In this document: in pieces, positions 42,097 to 50,281 of the stretch
How the letters are laid out: every line of letters starts with the position of its first letter
Position numbering within the stretch: the stretch's first letter is position 1
From: Kangiellaceae bacterium
Lineage (GTDB): Bacteria; Pseudomonadota; Gammaproteobacteria; Enterobacterales; Kangiellaceae
Reading direction: 5' to 3'
NCBI GenBank assembly: GCA_013373015.1
Contig: JABXIQ010000002.1
Coordinates: 62,001-126,000, forward strand
Length of the DNA stretch: 64,000 nt
The notes under the pieces: generated by a model
What the model saw: only the letters and a program-made list of their open reading frames with translations
What the model was told of the DNA's origin: nothing
Databases searched by the model: none
Program-made: the position numbers and the translations under genes

Positions 42097-42576
42097 ATGT
42101 TACTTATTCGTGCTTTTGCGGTTCTATTGATCACTCTGTTACTTAGCAACTGTGCAACTTGGCGTAGTGATTATCAGTCGCCAGATTTAAGTTTGGTTAA
42201 TATCACCATGCTGGAATCAGAAGGATTAGAGCAGTTGTACGAAGTTAAGCTGCGTATCCAAAACCCCAACGATATGGAGTTTCCGATTAATGGCATGAGT
42301 TATCGTCTAAATCTAATGGGTGCTAAATTCGCGACAGGTGTTAGTGACGAGCAATTGGTTTTGAAACCCTTTAGTGAACAAGTTGTTACTTTCAAAGTCG
42401 CTACCAACTGGTTGCAAGCGGGTAGAGCCTTGCTCAACCTTTCAAAGCAAAAAACACCAATCGTTGATTATTCTATGACTGCTAAAATCCATACAGATAA
42501 ACTACTGCTTGGAACCATTCCAGTAGAAAAAGAAGGGAAAGTGGATTTGGATAGTTTGTTTGAAGATAAGAATTAA
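42097..42576 (+). CDS. LEA14-like (LEA type 2) lipoprotein-like protein
   Basis: N-terminal lipobox-like LLLSNCATW; LRIQNPNDMEFPINGMSYRLNLMG resembles WHy/LEA14 domain. Confidence 0.75.
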   Translation: MLLIRAFAVLLITLLLSNCATWRSDYQSPDLSLVNITMLESEGLEQLYEVKLRIQNPNDMEFPINGMSYRLNLMGAKFATGVSDEQLVLKPFSEQVVTFKVATNWLQAGRALLNLSKQKTPIVDYSMTAKIHTDKLLLGTIPVEKEGKVDLDSLFEDKN

Positions 42577-42651
42577 CGCCCACAGCACAGGCGGAGCGTC
42601 AGCGACGTCCAGCGCAACGAAGTGGAGCGATTGTGCCTGTGCTTGTTATAC
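42577..42651 (-). repeat. attC-like recombination site
   Basis: GTATAAC-AAGCACAGGC-...-GCCTGTGCT-GTGGGCG; imperfect palindrome with conserved outer boxes and variable middle. Confidence 0.8.
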
Positions 42652-42657
42652 GTGCGG

Positions 42658-43092
42658 TTAAACATAATCTAAGTCGTGCCCATAATCATCAACAAAATAG
42701 CAATCGAAATCAAAACTAGCCCCGATACTGTAGGCTTTTTCTAATGTTGAATGGTCGAGGTGAATTCCATGCTGGCTAGGGTGATAATAACCTACACACT
42801 GAATACAGATATTATATTTATCGCTCAGTTTTACTAACTCGCTTTTAAGTGGAGTTAGGATGCTAAAAATCTTATCAAGATGTTCTTCGATCGGATGTGT
42901 GTCATCCAAACCGCTTTCGAGCTGCCACGATACTTGATTTCTGGGGCGGTTGTTGGCTCTATTAATGTCACCTTTGTTCCAACAATTAGTAGGCTCTAAT
43001 TTCAAAATTTCCGTTATTTCAGAATGTGAACCATCTTCGTTTGAAATCCGTAGATAAGCGTACTCTCTATCTGTTAGTGGAGGTGATGCCAT
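42658..43092 (-). CDS. DUF4279-like protein, cassette cargo
   Basis: 144 aa; YAYLRISNEDGSHSEITEILKLEPTNCWNKGD...SWQLESGLDD resembles DUF4279; stop codon 6 bp before the R'' box. Confidence 0.7.
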   Translation of the reverse strand: MASPPLTDREYAYLRISNEDGSHSEITEILKLEPTNCWNKGDINRANNRPRNQVSWQLESGLDDTHPIEEHLDKIFSILTPLKSELVKLSDKYNICIQCVGYYHPSQHGIHLDHSTLEKAYSIGASFDFDCYFVDDYGHDLDYV

Positions 43093-43286
43093 TGATTTTC
43101 TCTAGCTCGTATAACAGTTGAATATGCGACATTGAGCATAATTTATTGATTTATAAAACATTTATTTTTGAAATCCCTTTTGCTCTTAATTACATCTATA
43201 AAGGGGACATTCTTGTTCCCGTAGTATTTACTTGATAATAACAAAATCAACAGCTTATGCAAATTGCTATGTGTTAAAGAGAACTT

Positions 43287-44246
43287 CTATGGCTTCGCTA
43301 AAGGTCTTAACGGGTATCTGACCTTTTTGCGTTTGCGTCCTGCTATAGCTGTGATTGCCGAGCCGATAACCACTAGTATTGCACCAAGGATGCTGAGGTG
43401 GTTGATGGGCTCTGCTACTAGATAATCTGGGTAGTAGTGGGCCAATAGTTTCATGCTGCCGATGGTGATTAGCGGAGTTATGGCTAGAACTGAACTTACG
43501 CGTGAGGCTTCCCAGTGGGCTAGAGCTTCGGCGAATGCTCCGTAGGCTATCAGGGTGTTGAGACAGCAGAAGACAAGCAGTGCCCAGCCAAAACCATTGA
43601 GACTAATGGCTTGGAGAGGATTTGCCCAAGGTAGTAATAATGGTACGCAAGCTAGGTAAATCATAAACATGATTTGGTTGGAGCTAAAATTGTTGAGCAG
43701 TTGTTTTTGTGCCAAGGCGTAAGCCGCCCAAGTTACTGCGGCAATCAAGATCCAGATTAGCCCAAGGGTATAGCCATTCATTTGGCTGAAAATCTCGCCA
43801 AAGCGCAGATTGAAGAATAGTATTAAGCCAATCACAAAGCAGCTAAAACCGAGCCATTGCATTTTGCTGAAACGTTCCTTAAAAACAATCAAGCTGCCGA
43901 GTAGCATTAACATAGGAGCTAATTGGATGAGTACTTGTGCGCTACTGGGTGTGATGAGTTCTAGGCCAAGTTGGTAGAAAACATAGTTTAGACACAATCC
44001 AGAAATGGTTATGGCCAGCAACAACCCTACTTTACCTTTCATGGCACTGAAACTGGGTAGTCGCTTTCTGAATAATAAAAATAGAAAGACTACTAACGCG
44101 GCACTAAAGAAGCGATACCAGACGATTGTTATGGCGTCCATTTGCTGCAACAAGCCTTTTAGAGCAATCGGTAACAGCCCCCATAAAAAAGCTGTAGTGA
44201 GCGATAATAATAAGCCGAGTTGCCAGCGACCAGAAACTGTATGCAT
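43287..44246 (-). CDS. EamA/DMT superfamily transporter
   Basis: 10-TM pattern; FLWGLLPIALKGLLQQMDAITIVWYRF. Confidence 0.9.
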   Translation of the reverse strand: MHTVSGRWQLGLLLSLTTAFLWGLLPIALKGLLQQMDAITIVWYRFFSAALVVFLFLLFRKRLPSFSAMKGKVGLLLAITISGLCLNYVFYQLGLELITPSSAQVLIQLAPMLMLLGSLIVFKERFSKMQWLGFSCFVIGLILFFNLRFGEIFSQMNGYTLGLIWILIAAVTWAAYALAQKQLLNNFSSNQIMFMIYLACVPLLLPWANPLQAISLNGFGWALLVFCCLNTLIAYGAFAEALAHWEASRVSSVLAITPLITIGSMKLLAHYYPDYLVAEPINHLSILGAILVVIGSAITAIAGRKRKKVRYPLRPLAKP

Positions 44247-44424
44247 GAGTAATTGAGGTTTTTATGATGAAACTGAATTATGGAGCAAAAGTAGGGGGCT
44301 GACTAGCCAAAATAGGCATTGAATATAGTGTTTGATTATTAGCAGCCAATGAAATGGCTGGTCAGATTTGAAAGTTTATAAATCAGCTACTATGATGCTG
44401 ATAACCATTCGTTAGGAACTCATT

Positions 44425-46695
44425 ATGAACTACAAAAACAATTTATTATTAGGATTGGCGGCAGGAGTTGTTATGGTTGCATCAACTAATCTTTTAGCAG
44501 AAGAGCAGCTTAAGCAGGATACATTCTCGCAAGAACAATTAACGGTCGAACGTATTTATGCCGATCCTTCTTTAGAAGGGCCTGCACCACGCTCGGTTCA
44601 ATTATCACCAGATGGTGAGCGTGCGACTTTCCTAAAAGGTAAGGAAGATGAGCAAGAGCGGCTAGATCTGTGGGAATACAACCTAAAAGATAAAACCTCA
44701 CGCCTATTGGTCGATTCTGCAGATTTATTACCAGGCGAAGAGAATTTATCGGATGAGGAAAAAGCGCGACGTGAACGTATGCGCTTGTTTGCCAAAGGTA
44801 TCATCAGTTATTACTGGGGTGATGATGGGCAAACTTTGTTGTTTCCATTAGGCGGCGATATTTTTGTTTATGACTTAACAAAAAAAGGCGATAAAGCGAC
44901 TAAGCGCTTAACTGAAACGGAAACTTATGAGACCGATATTAAAATGTCTCCAGACGGCTCAAAAGTATCTTTTATTCGCGATCAAAATATTTTTATGATT
45001 GATATTGCTTCGGGCAAAGAAACGCAACTGACTTTTGACGGCAAAGATACTATTAAGAATGGTATGGCTGAGTTTGTAGCACAAGAAGAAATGGGCCGCT
45101 TAACTGGTTATTGGTGGTCACCTGATAGCAAGAAAGTGGCTTATTTGCAGGTTGATGAGTCGCCAGTCAAAATCGAAAAACGTTACGAGATTAATGCTGA
45201 AGATTTTACGGTGTTTGAGCAACGCTATCCAAGCACTGGCACTAATAATGTTTTGATTAAACTGGCGGTTTTAGATTTAGAGAGTAATAAAACTACTTGG
45301 ATGGATACAGGAAAAGAAACTGATATCTATATTCCGCGTGTAAAGTGGCTACCTAATTCTGAGCAGGTTTCCTATCAATGGCAGTCGCGTGATCAACAAA
45401 CTTTGAAACTAAATTTTGCCGATATTAAAACAGGAAAATCACAAACTGTGTTGACTGAAACTTCGGACACATGGATCAACTTAACCAAAGATTTGCGTTT
45501 CTTAAAACAGCAAGATGCATTTTTATGGACTTCTGAGCGCGATGGTTTTCGCCATATTTATCTTTATGACTTAACAGGAAAATTAATTAGCCAACTAACT
45601 CAAGGCGAATGGGTTGTTGACCAAATTTATGGCGTTGATGAAGAAGTGGGCAAGGTGTTTTTTAGTGCCAATAAACAATCGCCGATTGAGCAGCATTTGT
45701 ATGCGGTTAAGCTAAATGAAAAAGATAAGCCAGTAAAGTTAACTCAAGAAGCTGGTGTACACGCTGTAAGTTTCTCGAAAAATATGAAGTTATTTGTGGA
45801 TTACTTTTCATCAACGAGCCAGCCACCGCAAGTCAGCTTAAAAAAATCGAATGGCGAGTTTGTGACTTGGCTTGAGCAGAATGAGTTGAATGAACAGCAT
45901 CCATATTATGCTTATTACAAAAATGCCTCTAAAGCTGAGTTTGGTCAAATAGAAGCTGCTGATGGGCAAATGATGCAGTACCGTTTGTATAAACCTGTGC
46001 CATTTGATGCTAACAAGAAATACCCAGTGGTGGTTGATGTCTATGGTGGTCCTCATGCGCAACGTGTGCGTAATACATGGGGTGCACGTAATACCTATTG
46101 GCATCATATGATGGCGAGCAAAGGCTATGTGGTCTTTTCATTGGATAATCGTGGCTCATGGAATCGTGGTAAGAAGTTTGAAGACCCAATTTATCGCAAA
46201 TTAGGTGATATTGAGATCAAAGATCAATTGACGGGTGTTGAGTTTTTGAAGAGCTTGTCTTTTGTTGATGAAAATAAAATTGGTATGTTTGGTTGGAGTT
46301 ATGGTGGTTATATGACCATTATGGCTATGTTCAAACACCCCGAAGTGTTTAAAGCGGGAGTTTCGGTGGCACCTGTGACCGATTGGTATTTGTACGATAC
46401 TCATTATACAGAGCGCTATTTAGACCATCCAAAAGATAATAAAGAGGGTTATGAAGCGAGTAATGTCTTTCCTTATTTAGAGGGCTTACAAGGGGATTTA
46501 ATGGTTATTCATGGTATGGCTGATGATAATGTGCTGTTTACCAACAGTACCAAGTTGTATAAGGCGCTACAGGATGCCAATAAATCATTTGATCAAATGA
46601 ACTACCCAGGAAGTAAACATTCGATTTGGGGACAAAAGACCAGAACCCATGTGTTTAATGTGATTACGAATTATTTTGAAGAGAATTTGAAATAG
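44425..46695 (+). CDS. S9B family dipeptidyl peptidase IV-like, exported
   Basis: Signal peptide; GWSYGGYMTIMAMF nucleophile motif, DDNVLFTNSTKLYKAL, GSKHSI. Confidence 0.93.
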   Translation: MNYKNNLLLGLAAGVVMVASTNLLAEEQLKQDTFSQEQLTVERIYADPSLEGPAPRSVQLSPDGERATFLKGKEDEQERLDLWEYNLKDKTSRLLVDSADLLPGEENLSDEEKARRERMRLFAKGIISYYWGDDGQTLLFPLGGDIFVYDLTKKGDKATKRLTETETYETDIKMSPDGSKVSFIRDQNIFMIDIASGKETQLTFDGKDTIKNGMAEFVAQEEMGRLTGYWWSPDSKKVAYLQVDESPVKIEKRYEINAEDFTVFEQRYPSTGTNNVLIKLAVLDLESNKTTWMDTGKETDIYIPRVKWLPNSEQVSYQWQSRDQQTLKLNFADIKTGKSQTVLTETSDTWINLTKDLRFLKQQDAFLWTSERDGFRHIYLYDLTGKLISQLTQGEWVVDQIYGVDEEVGKVFFSANKQSPIEQHLYAVKLNEKDKPVKLTQEAGVHAVSFSKNMKLFVDYFSSTSQPPQVSLKKSNGEFVTWLEQNELNEQHPYYAYYKNASKAEFGQIEAADGQMMQYRLYKPVPFDANKKYPVVVDVYGGPHAQRVRNTWGARNTYWHHMMASKGYVVFSLDNRGSWNRGKKFEDPIYRKLGDIEIKDQLTGVEFLKSLSFVDENKIGMFGWSYGGYMTIMAMFKHPEVFKAGVSVAPVTDWYLYDTHYTERYLDHPKDNKEGYEASNVFPYLEGLQGDLMVIHGMADDNVLFTNSTKLYKALQDANKSFDQMNYPGSKHSIWGQKTRTHVFNVITNYFEENLK

Positions 46696-46710
46696 GTATA
46701 AAAGTAATAA

Positions 46711-46735
46711 AAAAAGCGGCAATTGCCGCTTTTTT
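46711..46735. terminator. Bidirectional terminator
   Basis: AAAAAGCGGCAATTGCCGCTTTTT perfect palindrome between convergent genes. Confidence 0.85.
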
Positions 46736-49034
46736 ATAAACTAGAAACTAACCTTCTTGCCTCTAGCAGTTCTTCAAACTCATAATCTGCACCATTCCAT
46801 CCAGAAAGCGCTTTGTTGAGGTATTCTTTTGCTTCAAGGATTTGATTTTGTGCGATTAATGTCTTCGCCATATAGAAATTATAGAATGGGTAAGCAGGCG
46901 CGAGTACCAATATTCGTTTTAACACTTCTTCTGCTTGAGTAAAGTCCTTGGTAGCTAGATGAGTGCGGGCGATCCAAAGTTGCACGCCAATCTGATCGGG
47001 AAAGCGATCATTCATGGCATTAAAGCCTTGCAAGGCCTGCTCGTATTGTCCTAACTCAAGATGGCTTTGGGCTTTGTAGTAGCCAATATTGATATCATTA
47101 CCATCTTGAAGATAAGCACGAGCTACTTTAAATACGTTTTCATACAGTGGAAGGGCTTCGGCTGCGCGACCTTGCTCGTTACGAAGAAGTGCTTCAGCTA
47201 CCTGTACGTTAATGGTGAAAATATCTTCATTGGTATCTTCAGCAAGTTTATAGGCGGCTCGAAGAATTTCTTCTGCTTTATCATCTTGGTTGATGATATG
47301 GTAACGCCAAGCTTGAATAGCCATTCCTTGAACACCTTGCCTCGGAGTTGTTGTTTCGGCATATTCATCGAAGGCCTGTTGGTAAGTTTCAACCGACTTT
47401 ACAACTTTTCCATAGTTCCAATAAAAAGAGGCTAAACCAGTTTTCGAGTTGAGTTTTTCATCACTAGTAGAGCTGTACTCAATAGCTTGTAAGAACATAT
47501 TTTCGGCTTTATCAACTTCGCCAATTCTCGCTAGGCTATTAGCTAAATTACGCAAAGAATTTACATCATTGGGGTTTATTGATAATGCCTGTTGGTAATT
47601 GCTAATAGCAAGATCCATATTTCCCGTTTTGCTGTACAAATCGCCTAAGTTCTTAAACGCTATTGGGTTGTTAGCGTTCTTTTCCGAGTATTTTTCATAA
47701 GCTGTTGCCGCTTGGTCATAATCACCAATCGCTGTGTAGATATCGCCAATAACATCCCATAACACATGTTGTGAAGGATCGAGTTCTATAACTTTTTTAT
47801 AGTTCTCAATGGCTTTTATTGGCTTCTGGGTTACTTGGTAAAAAGAAGCTTTCATTTGGTATGACATATAATCATCAGGATAGAGCAGTGACCATTGGTC
47901 TAAGGTTTTGAATGCTTCTTCAGATTTTTGATTAATGAAAAAGTGGATAGTATTAATGGCAAACTGTTCTCTTTCGGTTAAACGATAGTCTTTATGTTGT
48001 TGCGCTAGCTTGGTGTATTTTTGCGCGCTAACCAGTCCATTCCCTTGCAGAAGAAACCCAGAATATTTAAAGGCTGCTTGAGAAAATGTTGGATCAAGCT
48101 CAATTGCTTTTTCGTAATAGCTTTGAGCATCAAGTCTCTTCTCTGAAAAATGCTCTATAGTCACTGCTTTTGAATAGTCGATAAAAGCTTGCCATTGATT
48201 GGTGTATAAATCTTCTATCGGCAGATCTGTGAAGCTGTTGCTGGTTGCTCGGAAGTGTTCGTTTATCCCTTGAGTAATATTGTCGATTGCAGAAAAGTAA
48301 TTGGTTTTCGTTTGTTCAAATGCGGCTAATTTTTTTCCGCTGTTGGCATCATAAATTTCTGCCGTGATTTGATATTTGCCATTAATAGTATTGACACTAC
48401 CTGTCACAAAATAATCTCTAGCGCGTTTTTTTGCTGTATTGATTTGAAAAGATAAAGGTAAACGTGTCGCGGTAAGAGTGCTTCTTCTAATATCATCATC
48501 AAAATTGGCAAGATCCATTAAAGAATAAAAGATATTCTGACTTAAATCTCTTCTTAATACTTCAGAAGTAATTATTGCTAAAGGATCCAAGTCTGTTTGC
48601 CCTGAAGAGTTCTTAAAAGGAAAAATGGCAATCGACTTTTTATGGGCGTCTTTCGCCACGGAGCGTTCTTGCATTACGCCTTGCTCATCCGCCACCATTA
48701 CCGTTTCAACGGTACTTCCTAAATCTTGATCCGCATACAAATGATGTAAGGCTAATGGAACTGCAAGTAGGTTTAATGGGATAAATATCTTCTCAAACAA
48801 TGACCAACTTTGTTTGCCAGGCGCTCCATGATGCCATGCTAAAACTAAGATTAATGGTAAGCATAACAATAGAAATACTAAAATAATTTCTTCCCAGACT
48901 GGTGCCAATGAATAACGCTCTACGGCCCACTGGGTAAATTCTAATGCTGTCCAACTACCAGCAAGGAAAATGCCAAAGATTTGTGGTATTCGTCTTTCTA
49001 ATACTGTGCTGAAAAAGCCTTTCTTTTGTTCCAT
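46734..49034 (-). CDS. Membrane-anchored TPR protein with TolB/FlgO-like N-terminal domain
   Basis: N-terminal TM region; KKSIAIFPFKNSSGQTDLDPLAIITSEVLRRDLSQ; many TPRs. Confidence 0.8.
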   Translation of the reverse strand: MEQKKGFFSTVLERRIPQIFGIFLAGSWTALEFTQWAVERYSLAPVWEEIILVFLLLCLPLILVLAWHHGAPGKQSWSLFEKIFIPLNLLAVPLALHHLYADQDLGSTVETVMVADEQGVMQERSVAKDAHKKSIAIFPFKNSSGQTDLDPLAIITSEVLRRDLSQNIFYSLMDLANFDDDIRRSTLTATRLPLSFQINTAKKRARDYFVTGSVNTINGKYQITAEIYDANSGKKLAAFEQTKTNYFSAIDNITQGINEHFRATSNSFTDLPIEDLYTNQWQAFIDYSKAVTIEHFSEKRLDAQSYYEKAIELDPTFSQAAFKYSGFLLQGNGLVSAQKYTKLAQQHKDYRLTEREQFAINTIHFFINQKSEEAFKTLDQWSLLYPDDYMSYQMKASFYQVTQKPIKAIENYKKVIELDPSQHVLWDVIGDIYTAIGDYDQAATAYEKYSEKNANNPIAFKNLGDLYSKTGNMDLAISNYQQALSINPNDVNSLRNLANSLARIGEVDKAENMFLQAIEYSSTSDEKLNSKTGLASFYWNYGKVVKSVETYQQAFDEYAETTTPRQGVQGMAIQAWRYHIINQDDKAEEILRAAYKLAEDTNEDIFTINVQVAEALLRNEQGRAAEALPLYENVFKVARAYLQDGNDINIGYYKAQSHLELGQYEQALQGFNAMNDRFPDQIGVQLWIARTHLATKDFTQAEEVLKRILVLAPAYPFYNFYMAKTLIAQNQILEAKEYLNKALSGWNGADYEFEELLEARRLVSSL

Positions 49035-49122
49035 ATTATTATTCGCTTACTTTTCTCATCTTGCGGAAGTCACTAGTTTAATAATATGCTGATAAAAATA
49101 TAGGGTCAAAGGTGAAATTGTC

Positions 49123-50208
49123 ATGAAAAAACTGTTTTTTGTAGCATTTTGTATGTTTTTTAGCATTTTACAGGCTGCTGTTGTGCCAAAAGGCTTTCAA
49201 ATTGAGCTGTTTGCGTCTGATGTTGAGAACGTTAGACAAATGGCTTTATCGGATACAGGCGTTATTTATGCAGGGTCGCGCCGTGCAGGAAAAGTCTATG
49301 CCATTGTGGATACAGATGATGATTTAAAAGCGGATCAAGTTTATGTTATTGCTGAAGATTTATTTTTGCCCAGCGGTGTAGCTTATAAAGATGGTGATTT
49401 GTATGTGGCTGAAGTGGATAAAATTGTGCGTTTTGAAAATATTGACGCTACTTATGATAAACGTCCGCAAGCCGAAGTGATTTTCGATGACTTGCCCGAT
49501 AAAAGTCATCATGGTTGGAAATACATTAAGTTTGGGCCGGATGGAAAACTCTATATTCCAGTAGGTGTGCCGTGTAATGTCTGTTTGTCCGAGGATCAGC
49601 GTTTCGGCACTATTTTGCGTTTGGATATTGAAACTAAGCAACTTGAAACGGTGGCCACTGGAGTGCGCAATAGTGTTGGATTTGATTGGCACCCACAAAC
49701 TGGGGAATTGTGGTTTACTGATAATGGACGTGACATGATGGGCGATGATATTCCGCCTTGCGAGTTAAACCGTGTATCGCAAGATGGAGAGTTTTTTGGT
49801 TTTCCTTATGTACATGGTAAGAATATTGCGGATCCTAAGTTTAGTAAAAAATTAGGCAAGAAGTTTCAAGGCCTAATATTCACACCGCCGAGCTGGGAAT
49901 ATCAGGCGCATGTGGCGCCTTTAGGCATGATGTTTTATGACGGCGATATGTTTCCCGAGGAATATAAAAACAGCGCTTTTGTGGCATTGCATGGCTCCTG
50001 GAACCGAAGCTCTAAAGTTGGCTACAAGGTTGTTAATATGCGGTTTGATAAAAACATTGTGACCGCTGAGAATGATTTTGTCACTGGGTGGCTGAAAGGT
50101 GAAGAGGTGCTTGCGCGCCCTAATGATGTGATTATGTTGAATGATGGCTCTTTGTTGGTTTCAGATGATGGCTTTGGAAAAATCTATCGTGTGAGTTATC
50201 AACCGTAA
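49123..50208 (+). CDS. PQQ-dependent sugar (sorbosone-type) dehydrogenase, exported
   Basis: Signal peptide; GWKYIKFGPDGKLYIPVGVPCNVC, HGSWNRSSKVGYKV. Confidence 0.85.
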   Translation: MKKLFFVAFCMFFSILQAAVVPKGFQIELFASDVENVRQMALSDTGVIYAGSRRAGKVYAIVDTDDDLKADQVYVIAEDLFLPSGVAYKDGDLYVAEVDKIVRFENIDATYDKRPQAEVIFDDLPDKSHHGWKYIKFGPDGKLYIPVGVPCNVCLSEDQRFGTILRLDIETKQLETVATGVRNSVGFDWHPQTGELWFTDNGRDMMGDDIPPCELNRVSQDGEFFGFPYVHGKNIADPKFSKKLGKKFQGLIFTPPSWEYQAHVAPLGMMFYDGDMFPEEYKNSAFVALHGSWNRSSKVGYKVVNMRFDKNIVTAENDFVTGWLKGEEVLARPNDVIMLNDGSLLVSDDGFGKIYRVSYQP

Positions 50209-50225
50209 TTTATTTGTTTCAGCAA

Positions 50226-50256
50226 TAAAAAAGCCTGCAAATGCAGGCTTTTTTAT
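50226..50256. terminator. Bidirectional terminator
   Basis: AAAAAAGCCTGCAAATGCAGGCTTTTTT between convergent genes. Confidence 0.88.
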
Positions 50257-50281
50257 TATGTTAGATAATCAATCTTAATGA

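Larger units (their letters stand above)
42577..43114 (-). mobile_element. Solitary integron-type gene cassette (no integrase in window)
   Basis: On minus strand: G|TTATACGAGC at 5' end, one ORF, then GTATAACAAGCACAGGC...GCCTGTGCTGTGGGCG|TT at 3' end; the cassette start TTATAC regenerates R' (GTTATAC), exact complement of R'' (GTATAAC). Confidence 0.82.
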
